Assembly: GCA_963555705.1 (NCBI GenBank)
Contig: OY743181.1
Span: 24,432,513-24,496,512 of the forward strand
DNA length: 64,000 bases
Source: Ligustrum vulgare
Lineage: Eukaryota > Streptophyta > Magnoliopsida > Lamiales > Oleaceae
Direction of reading: 5' to 3'
Made by a program: the position numbers and the translations under genes. The notes below the pieces were generated by a model, which did not search any database, had not been told where the DNA came from, and saw nothing but the letters and a program-made list of their open reading frames with translations. Shown here piece by piece: positions 23,782 through 35,515 of this stretch (positions are counted from its first letter, which is position 1; every line of letters begins with the position of its first letter).

Positions 23782-24200
23782 AAAAAAAAAACTTCAATGG
23801 AAAGGGTAAACAACACATTGGTAGAGAAGCTGATACTCTGTTGTCGATAATATTAGAGATTCAAACATTTTCACAATTGGGTTCATATTATTGTAACATT
23901 TTTGGGGATTCTGAAGACAAATTACTGATCATGTACATGAAGTTTTGTGTTTAATTTGATCCATAAACACCGTATTGATGTGTGTAATACGAAGAATTTG
24001 TGATATTACACTCCATCAATTGACTGACTTGGACTTCTTCTCTATTAACTTCACTATAATATGTAGACATTTCTGGAAGACAACATTTATTTTCCAATGT
24101 TAACTACTGTAATGAAGGATATTCTGCTTGTTGAGACAATAGTAATGTTGTGTAATTACATATTTCCCACCTTTTTGTGTGCTTGCGGTTTAAGGCTCCG
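23216..24200. other. Non-coding stretch with LTR-like leader text, AT/CA microsatellite and long poly-T
   Basis: 23216-23450 has repeated GAGTCCTTCAA-type phrases also seen at 50380-50500 in family A copy 3, so it may be a decayed LTR piece. 23619-23648 is a (TA)n(CA)n microsatellite. 23747-23780 is a run of T followed by A-rich sequence. That could be the poly(A) tail of a minus-strand retrocopy, but no parent gene is recognisable. Confidence 0.45.
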
Positions 24201-24721
24201 TGTAGGATTTTTACCTTTATTTACAATAAAAAACACCAAGGACAATCCCTCAAGAATGCCAAAAACATAATGAATTCGAATATTGACCGAGATGTAGGCT
24301 TACAACCATACAATTGGAAAATAAAAAATGCACTCTCAATAAAACCAAGAAAATTTACTTTTTTTTCGTATAATAAAGAAAATCCCAATTTCTATTTTGA
24401 AGAGAGAAACTAGAGCCCCTTTTTCAACGAGAAATGCACCAGTTCAAGAAAAATCTTGTTACACCTTTTTTATTAAAAAAAAAAAAAACCTTGACCCCCT
24501 TTTTGTAAAATACCCAAGTCCAAATTAACTTTAAAATCATTTAACAACTTTATGTAACTACTAAAAAATTAGTTCTCAATCGGTCTTAACGGTCGTAAGC
24601 CCTTTATTTATTTTTGCTCTCGATTACTTTAAGTAATCCTTGAAATGCCACACAAATTTATGTTAAACAAGATAACGTTTTTAAGGGCTTGTTTGTTTGA
24701 TTCTAAGTCAATAATCTCACA
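24201..24721 (-). repeat. 3' LTR of copia B
   Basis: 521 bp. It matches 27732-27855 followed directly by 35527-36065, so it also shows what the CACTA target looked like before insertion: GGAAAATAAAAAATGCAC here against GGAAAACCA and CCAAAAATGCAC at the two CACTA edges. Confidence 0.85.
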
Positions 24722-24983
24722 TTCCTTCACCTTGGCTTAAACCAAACCTTCACCTGATCTAAAAATACATTCACCTAAGCCGAAAGTCCTCTTGGAAACT
24801 TTCATCCTTCCAAGCATTTTGATTTGATGGTTTAGGTTTGTGCAAAGAAAACATCTTCTCTTGCATTGCACTTTGCCTCTTCCTAGCTTTTCCATAACTT
24901 GTAAATTCCTTAATACCTGTCAAAAGAGAACACTCTTTTAGACTGATGGAATAAAAACTAGGATTAGATTTACCTGCCTCCTT

Positions 24984-26490
24984 TCACCATCTGACTAATA
25001 GATAGTCATACAAACTTTGTTGAGTAGCTTCCTGTTGAACTCCATCATTTTCTTGCTGAATTTCCTTAACAACTAATTCAAAATCACTATTTTCTAGCTG
25101 ATTTGGAACTCCACATATTTGACCACTTATTCCTTGGTCACTTGAGTTTATTTCAAACTCCTTACTATCCAAAAAATCATTTTCAAATGAATTTGGAGCT
25201 AAACCTGCAACATTGTTAGTAGCAATAGAAGTATAAGGAAATTTATTTCCTTCATGGACTAACATTTTGTCCCTCAATTGAGTGTTATCCTTTTGAATTA
25301 TGTGTGAGCATGAATGATCTTGTACTACCGTTGTACCAAGCATGTAATAAAGTCTATTTCTCAATATTCCTTTAATCACAATGTCATTATCTTTACATAC
25401 TAACATAATATCATTCTTTGTTTCATAATGAAAACCAGACATATGTAATGTGCTCAAAGAAATAAGATTTTTGGATAAAGCAAGTATATGCCTCGCCCCA
25501 GTTAGAACTCTAACCACCCCATTATACATCTTGACCACAACTTCACATATTCCCATCACAGTACAAGACTCACCATTCCCTAAATACACATTCTCCCCAT
25601 CTATCTCCCTATAGGTCTTAAACCAAGATTTATGGGAGGTCATATGATAGGAACACCCCGAGTCAAGAATCCACTCTTGATTCTATTCATCTAATGTCAC
25701 ATTTAACACCCTCAATTGATCATCATCATTCTCAAAATCCCCAAAAGCAGTATTACTTTGAGCTACATCCCGTAGCCCCTCTTTCTTCCTTAGCCACTCG
25801 TAGCAATCTTTCTTAAAGTGTCCCGTTTTACCACAATGATAGCACTTATCTCCATCTCTACCACTACCCTTGTCCTTCCACTGTTCCTTACTCTTACCCT
25901 TATTCTTGTTAAAATTCATAGCATTTGACTCCTTTTTACCAAATTTACCGTTAACAAAATAAGTCTTTCATTATGGATAACCTTCTCCTCCAAATTGATT
26001 TCTAATGCTTTAGACCTAATCGAAGCAACGACATTTTCAAGAGTGATGGTATCCCTTCCATATTTAATCACATTTTTAAGTTCTTTGAAAGATTGTGGAA
26101 GGAAATTTACCAAAATTATAGCTAATTGATCATCTTCGATTTTCTGTCCACTGTTCGTTAGATCTAAAGTCATTGCAGTAAACACATTTAAATTTGTTTC
26201 AAGGTCTTTGGAGTGGTCCATTTTGGAACCAAAAATTTTTTCTAAGAGAAAAATCTTATTAGGAATAGTTTTAGCAGCATAAATTCATCTAGCTTATTCC
26301 AGATTTCTAAAGCAGTTTTAGAATCGTTTACCTGCCTCAGAACGTTATCTGAGAGATGAAGAATCAGAGTGCTATATGCCACTTCTTGAATTTTAGCTAC
26401 ATCATCAACTTTGGCTAATAATGCCTCCGACCATTCGAATGGTTCCTCCAATGTCTTTGCAACCCTTTGTTGCACAAATACTGCTTTCAT
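24984..26490 (-). pseudogene. Copia B gag and protease remnant
   Basis: Read on the minus strand. 26242-26490 is a gag N-terminal part (IWNKLDEF). 25916-26221 continues gag (LVNFLPQSFKELKNVI). 25683-25919 holds the nucleocapsid zinc knuckle CYHCGKTGHFKKDC. A protease active site WILDSGCSYHMT lies around 25640-25680 and flows into 24984-25643 with the conserved GAR/ISLSTL region. Gag forms the particle and protease cleaves the polyprotein. Frames are broken between these blocks. After protease the sequence jumps to a glutamine/glutamate-rich stretch with no integrase core. Confidence 0.8.
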
Positions 26491-26639
26491 TTTCTATTTC
26501 CAAAGGGAGAAATCCCCTTTACCATCGAACTTCTCCAGTTCGACCCTAGTTCTCATCCTTGAAACCATTGTTTTAAAAAACACCGTTGCTCACCGAATGA
26601 TACTAATCACTCCCCCTTGCAAATTCTAGCAAGTAAAAT

Positions 26640-27718
26640 AACCACAGCAACAAAATCGGTACAATGCAGAATTTAATACCCAAGATTAATAAATAAACGT
26701 AGTAACCTTGCATACCCCCAAGATTAACACCTAATCTTGTAAAAAATATCCCCGTGAATCTTATTCTCACGTCAAGTCAGCAAAAAGACTTCCTATCAAA
26801 CCCAAGATTAATACCTAATCTTGTAAAATTGAATGACACTCAATATTAAAACCTTATCTTGTCAAACCCAAACCTCAAGGGATCCCAACTTCTAGCCCTT
26901 CCCTGGTTTGTTCACAAAACTCCGAGCTCAGAAATTATCCTAAATGTTCGTATAACTACAATAGGAGTCTTCAATGCATCGGTTTAATTTCAAAAAATTA
27001 AACTAAAATTCATGAAAAATATCATTTGCGAACCTAAACTCAAGATCCGGATTGAATTTGGTGAAACGAACTTCGAATATGGACTTTCCAGGTCTTATAG
27101 AACGATCTGTCCGAAATTCGTCTCCGGAGCCACCGTCGAAAAACACCGCCACCGCCGAAAACAACCACTACCTCCACCACCGGAAATATTCCCAACACAC
27201 TAGAAGATTCTCCTTGATGTTGTGAGTCCAATGGCACAAACTGTTTCTCGATCTGAGCTCCCTACCGGGCGAAATCTGAGTTTTAAGTTTCGATTTTTAC
27301 TTTGAGTTTCTGGTTGATTCCTCCTCCTGTTGCCTCCGGTTACCGCCCACACTCCTGTCGAGTCTTCACCTAGACCCTGCGGTTCTATTGGTGGTCTTAG
27401 ATTAGCTATCGGCTGGCCGGAGATCGGATTTTGAAAAATTGGCAGAGACTTCTTCTCCTTCTTGCTTTCGATCGGTTTCAACTCCACCGGTCACTGGCTT
27501 CAACTGACTTCTTGGACACTCACTTCTGCCTTCCACTAGCTCCAGTCACCGCCTTTGACCGATGCTTCACTTCACGGCTTGAGTTCACTCGATTTCTTCC
27601 TTTCTCACAGTCACGGTCACTTCCAATTTTTCTTGAGTTTTAGCCTTCGGTTTCTAGTCTTGTTTTTCACCGACTTCAACTTCTTGGAAATTCTTTCCCT
27701 TGGAAAATCCTCCACCAA
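26640..27718 (-). other. Copia B untranslated leader
   Basis: Sequence between gag and the primer-binding site. It contains repeats of TTAATACCTAATCTTG-like text (26690-26870) and a GC-richer block at 27020-27660. No gene is supported, and open frames here overlap on both strands without homology. Confidence 0.5.
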
Positions 27719-27730
27719 GCTCTGATACCA
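27719..27730 (-). other. Primer-binding site of copia B
   Basis: The minus strand reads TGGTATCAGAGC, complementary to initiator tRNA-Met. It fixes the element's orientation and marks 27732 as the inner edge of the 5' LTR. Confidence 0.85.
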
Positions 27731-27872
27731 CTATATGATCTTTACCTTTATTTACAATCAAGAACACCAAGAACAATCCCTCAAGAATGCCAAAAATATA
27801 ATGAATTCGAATATTGACCGAGATGTAGGTTTACAACAATACAATTGGAAAACCACACTACAACAAAGTTTA

Positions 27873-28125
27873 CTTTTTACGGCGTGCAATGCATGCCGTA
27901 AATAACATTTCACGGCTTGCATCCGCACGTCGTAAAAGGCATATTTTACGGCATGCGATATGCATGCCGTAATAAACCCAGAAGGCGTGCTATGTGCACG
28001 CCGTAAATAACATTTCACGGCTTGCATCCGCACGCCATAAAAAGTAGGTAGATTTTATGGCATGCTTCTGCATGCCATAAAATACATTGTTAATGGCGTT
28101 CAATGCCCGCCGTAAGTGTACATTT
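27873..28125. repeat. Left subterminal palindromic repeats of the CACTA element
   Basis: About seven imperfect palindromes built on TTTACGGCGTGC / GCATGCCGTAAA and TTTCACGGCTTGC / GCACGCCGTAAA, each with a short variable centre. In En/Spm such subterminal arrays bind TNPA and set excision competence. Transcribed, each unit could fold into a small hairpin. Confidence 0.85.
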
Positions 28126-28573
28126 TATTTTTTTAATAATTATTTATTTCATTATAATCAACCTATAATAATTACAAAGCAAAACAAAATTATAATAAAT
28201 TTGAAACCAATCATGCAACAAAAATATAATATTAATCAATATGTAAAGTTTTACATGGATTTGATAGCAACATATCAAAGTATAGAATTTGTTTCTAAAA
28301 AATTGATTAAAATGTATCAAAATATTCAATCCATATCGAAATTTTTACTTCCTAAAACTATAATTCAGCTATCCCCAAAATAATCAACTCCCTGCATATC
28401 ACAAAAATAACAAGATGTAAGTAATAAACTTAGAACAACATACAAATCATAAGTACGTAAAAAATATACTCTACTATTTGTTTCCATTTGCACAAAAGAG
28501 AAATGGAATAGCATGAAAATGGAAATAAAATAAAAATAGAAATGAAGATTACCTTTGTTGTGATTACATCTAA

Positions 28574-30400
28574 TCATACCACTTTGATGTACCTAATTGG
28601 CCATGCAATTGTACTTCCTAATGCATCTTCAAGAAGAAAAAGCTCACGAGTAGGACTATATAAGCTAACATTATCAATCACTTCAGTAACCCAAACTCTC
28701 CAACATTCATTACCAAGTGGTACATGATGCACTAGATCACTTGAATTTGTTGATGCAATTTCTCCTTTTGCTACAACTTCAGCTTTCCCAAACCAAGACA
28801 TCAATTTGCACTTCTTATTCTTAAGATTATGTATATCATTCAAACTTGTTTCTCTAGGCTGTAAATTCATATTCAATTGTAAATTTTTTTATTTTAAGAA
28901 TATAGATGTATATGTAAAATAGAATAACATTAACAAATTAAAATTCTCACTTACAATATCTTCTTGTTCAACACTTTTACCCTTCCCTTGAAACAAAGCT
29001 TTTAATTCTTTAACTTCATCTCTCAACTCCTGGACTTGAGTTTGTAAATTGTGATTGTGCACCAAAGTATTCAACTTTGAAGGATTCGCACCGAAGCCAA
29101 GACCTCTTACCCGTCCCCGATGTTCTGGACCAAGTACTCTTACAACACCATCGTCTTTGAGAGAATGTTTATTTGGTGAGGTAACCACTTCTGAATATGC
29201 TTTTATCTTTTGCTAATATCATGAAATTCAGTAATGAGTTAAAGTTATATAAATACAAACTTTAAATAACAAAAAAATAACAAAAGCAACATTATTACCA
29301 ATGTTTCCCCAGCTAATTCATTTATTGGTTCCCCATTTTTTCGTGTATGTCCTCGTATATAAACAAGGTCTCTCGTAACGGAATCAGGGTCTTCACTTTC
29401 TATGCGCTGCAATTTTTCATATATGCCATAATTTGAAAACGTGTAGAAATTTTCGAGCAAATTTAACTTATAAGGATGAAAATTTTACCAATTCAGCTTC
29501 TAAGCGAGCAAATCCCTTTCTACTTGTTGTATGTATCATTGTTTGGCTAGCCCTCATTCTTTTGAATCTTTCATTCTTTTCCTGCAAAAATCAATAAGTT
29601 CTGTATAAGCAAAACTTTATATATGAATATAGACTTGTTGGGAAAACTTTGGGTCTCTAAATAAAAGTTTGCATAATTCAAGTTAAGACCAATTAATAGC
29701 TTACTCTGTATGATTGAGAACTGCGTTCTTTAACAAATGCTTGCCATTCTTCCATTGAATCAACATTATCTGGCTTAAGGAGAGCTGCAGCTCGTATCAT
29801 GCCAATTTCTCTGCCTGTGTTACTAATTGCTTTAAGAATATTAGATCAATGATCTCGCCAATTCTTTCCCAATTTTTGCATAACATATTTTCTATGACAA
29901 GAGTCAACTTCAAAATTTTGCTGCATCAAAGTACACAAGATTAGCAGTACTATATAATATAAATTATATATGTGACTTGAAGTTTGTATCACCTGAGCAT
30001 GCTCCCATATGTCATCAAGAAAACTTTCATTGATATCTTTCCAATTTTTCGATGTGATTGGTATAAGCTCTCTAGCCGTAGTTCCAAGAAATGACGATAA
30101 CTTATTTGAACCCTTACAAATTGGCTGCCCTCTTTCATTAAACTCTACTGGTAACTTCGCTAATTTTCCCTTGTTGAGATAATTTAGTTTTGCTCTACCC
30201 CTCCCCTTCTTTCCCTTTTCAGTAGTACTAGCACTGTTAGGTAAGACTTCTACATGTTGCAAGTCTTTTTCTTGTATGTTTGGAATTGTATTTGAACTTC
30301 CCTCTAATATCCTTATGCCATCATTTCCTTCTCTAGTAGCAGCAACGATTGAAGCTTTTTTAGCTCGTTTTGATTTCTTATAACCTTGATTAGATGACTA
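28574..30400 (-). CDS. CACTA TNPA-like protein (Transposase_24/Ptta-type), spliced, likely 3' gene or isoform
   Basis: Minus-strand blocks with plausible splice sites: 30400-30004 (basic KKSKRAKK, then KLPVEFNERGQPICKG), 29940-29705 (NIGREIGMIRAAALLKP to SSQSYR before GTAAGC), about 29590-29490 (KNERFKRMRASQTMIHTTSRKGFARLEAEL), 29440-29300, a coiled-coil block 29188-28950 (QTQVQELRDEVKELKALF), and a C-terminal block 28876-28574 (LVHHVPLGNECWRVWV). This order is the plant En/Spm Transposase_24 type. From memory the last block resembles DUF8039. In En/Spm the TNPA partner binds subterminal repeats. Exon joins are inferred. Confidence 0.6.
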
Positions 30401-30484
30401 TATAAAAAATAAGAAAACACATTATTTTACTTATATTTAATTAGAAGAAGAAATGTTGAATAAGTTCAAAAGTATAATAGTAAG

Positions 30485-32837
30485 TTACCTCTCAAACGGA
30501 TACATCCAACGATATTGTACAGGTCCACCAATGCGAACCTCACGTCTAAGGTGGATGGTTAAATGAATCATTATATCAAAAAAAGATGGAGGGAAATACA
30601 TTTCTAGCATGCACAAAGTCACTGCAACGTCCTCTTCCAACTTTTCTAATTTATTTTTATCAACAACTCTTTGACATATTTCGTTGAAAAATGTACATAA
30701 CCGAAAAATTGCATTTCTTGGTCCTCTAGGTAAAAGTCCTCTTAATGCAACTGATAGCAATTGTTGTATGAGCACATGGCAATCATGAGACTTTAAGTTT
30801 AAAATCTTATTATCTGCTAATGAGACACACTTTGAAATGTTAGAGCTGTAACCATCAGGTAATCTTAAATCAAACAGTCTTTTGCAAAATAATTCTTTCT
30901 CTTTTTTGGATAACATGTATGATGCTGCAGGTAGGTAATATTTATTTCCTTTTAACTCTGGATGAAGATCCTTTCTAATACCCATATTGAGCAAATCCTT
31001 ACGAGAATTTAGCCCATCTTTTGATTTTCCCTTTACATTCAAAATAGTTCCAAGAAGGCTCTCGCAAACATTCTTCTCAATGTGCATTACGTCTAAATTA
31101 TGACGCAGAAGTAGTGTCTGAAAAGTAAGAGTATAAATTTAGAAAAAATTTGAGCAAAAAAATACCTAATCTAAAACAATTTAAAATGACTAACCTCCCA
31201 ATATGGTAACTCAAAGAATATTGATTTTTTTTCCATGGCCAATCAGAATCTGATTTTTTCTTCTTTCTTTTCTTTCCTGTTTTTCCCAAATTATTACTAA
31301 TATTCTTCATTGAAGACATCAATTCTTGACCAGTTAAAATTTTAGGACTCGGCCTATACTCCTTATTTTCATCAAACCAAGCTTCTTTCGACCGATAAGG
31401 ATGATTATATGCAAAAAACCTTCTATGACCCATGTATGCAAACTTTCAACTATATGTCAACCATTTCGCACAGGTGGACAAACCACATACCGGACATGCT
31501 GCTTCGCCTTTTGTAGGATATCCTGATAAGTTTCCATAAGCCGAAAAATCATTAATTGTCCACATCAATACAACCTTCAAATTGAAGGAGGACTTTGTAA
31601 ATCCATCATACACTTCAACACCAATATTCCACATCTCCTTTAAATCTTCTATTAGTGGTTCTAGATACACATCTATATCATTCCCAGGTTGTTTTGGACC
31701 TGGGATTAACAAAGTCAACAAAAAAATTTCTTTAGACATGCATATCCAAGGAGGGATATTATATATAACTAATATCACTGGCCAACAACTATACCTAGAA
31801 CTTAGGTCCCCAAAGGGATTAAATCCATCAGATGAAAGACCAAGCCTAAGATTTCGTGGTTCAGATGCAAAAGAAGGCCACTTTTGATCAATTCTCTCCC
31901 AAGCTAATGAATCAACTGGATGACGTTTTTTTCCATCTTGACTTTTGTGATTTAAGTGCCATATTAATTGTTCTGCCTTATCAGGGGACCTAAATATTCT
32001 TCTAAATCGTGGTATGATTGGAAAATATCGCAAGACCTTTGCAGGTATCCCTTTTAGAATCTTCTTAGTTCGTTCATTAACTTTCCACCGAGAAGATCCA
32101 CATTTTAGACATGTCTCTAAATTCTCTAGATCCTTTCTAAACAAACAGCAATCATTTACGCATGCATGTATCTTCTCATATCCTAGATCAAAGGTGTTCA
32201 ATAATTTTTTCGTTGAATTACAAGAATCAGGAAGGGTGTTCCCATGCGGTAGCATGTCTCGAATAATATCAAGAAGTTCATTGAAACCGTTGTCAGATAT
32301 GCCATGTGTAGCTTTAAGCTTGTATAAGACAACGGTTGCAGATATCCTTGTGTACTTTTACAGCCAGGATATAAAGGAATCTCAACGCCCTCATATGTAT
32401 TTGAAAAGTCTTTCTCTCTATCCTCATTCTCAGGTTCTATAATGTTTTTTTCATGAAGAAATGCATCTCTATACATCCTATATGTCTCTAGATTTTCTAC
32501 ATCTTGTGGAGCCAATGATCCACTCGCTTTTTCCCCATGAAACACCCAAGTGGTATATATAGGATCCATCCCATGAATGATCAAATGCTCATACATTGTA
32601 TCAAAAAGTTGGTGGAATAGGTTTTTGCAACATTTGCAAGGGCATATGACCTTTTCTGGATTCCCCGCATCTGCTTGGACCATATTTGCAAACATTCTTG
32701 CACCATATTGATATGCCTCAGAAACTCTATAATAAAACACTAAATAAATCATCAAAACAACGTTTATGAACATTTTTTTTTTTATAAATTTAAGGGGTGT
32801 AATATAACCTTGATAGGTGTACCCAATCTTTGTCCAT
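30485..32837 (-). pseudogene. CACTA TNP2-type transposase, nearly complete, few lesions
   Basis: Start at 32837: MDKDWVHLSR then donor GTTATA, acceptor before RVSEAYQYGARMF, the Transpos_assoc domain (CPCKCC, HGMDPIYTTWVFHGE). Next come ML-HGNTLPDS, YEKIHACVNDCCLFRKDLE, the tnp2 core (LSSDGFNPFGDLSSRYSCWPV, PGPKQPGNDIDVYLEPL, MWTINDFSAYGNLSGYPT), MGHRRFF, then the tail MHIEKNVCESLLGTILN...YRWMYPFER before donor GTAACTT. Lesions seen are a one-base loss near 32350, a TGA near 31452 and a frameshift in an A-run near 31230. A minus-strand untranslated exon with donor GTAAGT sits at about 35025-35215. Confidence 0.85.
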
Positions 32838-33821
32838 GATGATATACTAGCAATATTAAGATATAGCCTGTTACAACACTAAAAAAATAATGTCACAAAA
32901 GATTATATTTGTACATCATAACCATTCCTAAGATATAAGAACTATAGGAAAATAGAAAAGTTCATTCCTCAATTTATTAATTGAGAACTTCAAATTTTTG
33001 AAATTATAACTATATATAAGCTTTACCATGCTCCAAAACCATGAGTGATGCATAAAATTCCTACCATGCAATGGACGGTACAACACCATAGAATTAGAAA
33101 TAAAAAGAAGCTAATAAAACTCGACTAAGTCCTCAAATGCCAATGAATCCTTAGCAAGATCTCAAGCTTCAATCCCTCCAATTAATTATTAATTTTTTGT
33201 TCTCTTACATTTATAATTATTTTCTGTTCAAATTATACGATTTGAGAACCTATTACATCTCCAAATATATGCACATTGCTTGTATCTGATACATATCTTT
33301 TAGTCGGACTCAACAAAATCCTACATTTCTAAGCTCTTATGATATGAATTGATACATTAACATGACTAGACTAGCTAGCATGAAAATGGAACTTCTAATC
33401 AATATTTTTTGAGCTAGAGAAAATATATTAATTGAAATATTAATTCAGTGTTCGTTTGGGATTTTATTTATTTCTCAAAAAATATCTCCTAAGCAAGTCT
33501 TATTTACGCTCCAAGTTGGGACTGACAGGAAGCATCATTTTTCATATTTGAATTTTGACATCCCTTTTTTCCTCTCTTTTAATTTTAGTATATCACTATC
33601 AAGTAAACCCATTGGAAAGACAATTGACTGGAAGTCAACCTTGATATTTTTATTAAAGGATTACCTATTATTCTATTATGCTAGATATAATTTGCTTTCC
33701 TACACCATTAAATATAAATTCAGTATTCAGAACTATTCCTAGTTCGGATTTTCTAGTTTCTTAATAGTTGAAAACAACTTTTTAACGTTTCATTTCTCAT
33801 GTTCAAATAAACAAAGAAAAA

Positions 33822-33902
<81 letters not shown>
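33822..33902. repeat. (TAA)n microsatellite inside the CACTA element
   Basis: About 26 uninterrupted ATA/TAA units. Likely polymorphic. Confidence 0.95.
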
Positions 33903-33903
<1 letters not shown>

Positions 33904-34109
33904 CTTGTTTAAATCAAAGAATAACGAAAAGTGGAGAGCTATTTTATTGAGCTTAAATGAAAATGAGATACAAAAGAGTATTTAAAGAAGAGGAAAAAAA
34001 TAGCACCAATCACAGGTTGACAACAAAGCAAGCTAAAATAACAAACCAACTGTTTGTTATTTCACTAAAGCGCAAAAGGGAAAAAGGAAGTGAAAATGCG
34101 ACTTTGGTC

Positions 34110-34200
34110 TTCACATTCAATCCGGATTCAATCTCATTCAATCCACATTCAATATCACTCAATCCACATTCAATCCCCATTCAATCCACATTCAATCCAT
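34110..34200 (+). repeat. Minisatellite of CATTCAATCCA-type units
   Basis: Seven or eight diverged copies of an 11-13 bp unit (TTCAATCCACA, TTCAATATCAC, TTCAATCCCCA) upstream of the CACTA transposase start. Confidence 0.85.
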
Positions 34201-34354
34201 AACTTTATAATTGGTTGGTGGTCATGTGTTCGAATCTCAAACTAGCTCAAATGCTCAATAATTCTTCAAACCTGATCTTATTTTCCACCTTGCAACAACA
34301 ATAAATAGCATCATATAACACCATCCTTCAAGCATTCCTTCAAACTCAGTACTC

Positions 34355-34423
34355 ATGGCTCTTAAAATTTCTTCTCTCTTCTCATGCATATTTCTTCTTT
34401 TCCTTGTACTTTTTGTTTCTTGA
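34355..34423 (+). other. 22-codon signal-peptide-like open frame inside the CACTA element
   Basis: ATG at 34355 encodes MALKISSLFSCIFLLFLVLF and a stop two residues later. It has a basic start and a long leucine/phenylalanine core, as in secretory signal peptides, and lies opposite in orientation to the transposase. The sequence to about 34740 is less AT-rich than its surroundings. This may be the first exon of a captured host gene for a small secreted protein, but no mature domain is recognised. Confidence 0.3.
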
Positions 34424-35236
34424 AATTAATCTAACCAATAAGTGGTATAAACATATATATTCATGTTTGGTGATTGGAACAAAGTTTATAATTAAGCAAC
34501 GTCTTCTCAAAGATTACAACTGGGACAGATGTTGCTTACTTAACATCAGCTACCCAAGTGGCTGAATCAGCCTGGAATGAGAAGGGTCCCGAGATAGTTT
34601 GTTCTTCTTTAAAGGAATTATGTTTAAATGCCCAATTTCTGGTTTGTTCGACATCCAAAGGCTAAAAAGAGCAACCCCACAAGCAGAGAAACCATTGAGA
34701 GGGTTAGAGCCAGGGCAAGCTTTAGTCCCCTATGCTTCTAAAATTTTCTTTCAAAAAATACGAAATCGTGACTAAGCAAAATCACATTTTTAGATAAAAA
34801 AAAAAAAAAATTCCAAATCACATTAACATTCTTCAAAATAAAAAATAAAAAAATAAAAAAAAAAGAAGAAAAATTCATGAACGCAAAATCAAAAATAAAT
34901 CTAAATCAAATTCAATATTTAACAATCTAAAAAAAATAAAAAAAATCATCAATAGTCTTGACATTCATTAGAACAGGGAACTGACCTCAAGGTTCGAGAA
35001 GAAGTCGCATACTTAATCACTTACCCTCTAATCTCCGCCTCTCGCGCACACGTTGGTGGACTATGAAAGACTGAGAAGAAGAATAAATCTAGGATGTTGA
35101 GTCGTAATATTGGGAATGGGAAGAAGATGTCGGCAATGGCGTTGTTTTCTTTTCAGAAGGGAGGAGAATGAAGAGAATTGATTCGAAGAAAGAGTCGCGC
35201 CCTAATTTTGCAGTCCGAGGGTTTATTATATTTGGC

Positions 35237-35515
35237 TTTTTACGGCGTGCCTATTTGCACGCCGTGAATAATATGTTTTGATTTTTACGGTATGCTATTT
35301 GCACGCCGTAAACAATATGTTTTCCACGTTAGCTTTCACGGCTTGCCCTTGCACACCATATATATTCATTTTTCATATTTTAACGGCGTGCTGCTTTTGC
35401 ACTCCGTGAAACTCTTTGTGTTACGGCACACTATTTTTGCATGCCGTAAATAATCTAAGTATACGGCATGCCTTATATGTACGCTGTAAATGAATACCGT
35501 AAAAAGTCACTTTTG
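35237..35515. repeat. Right subterminal palindromic repeats of the CACTA element
   Basis: Imperfect palindromes such as TTTACGGCGTGC...GCACGCCGTGAA, and TTACGGTATGC...GCACGCCGTAAA, more diverged than the left array. Counterpart of 27873-28125. Confidence 0.8.

Noticed and set aside
27873..28125. Regular palindromic repeats that could suggest a CRISPR array
   Set aside because: They are the subterminal repeats of a CACTA transposon in a plant genome. Units are palindromic, vary in length, lack unique spacers of constant size, and lie next to a CACTA terminus with TSD.
34214..34245. B-box-like TGTTCGAATCTC within the CACTA element
   Set aside because: No A box at the usual 30-40 base distance; upstream spacing is only about 11 bases, so chance similarity is likely.
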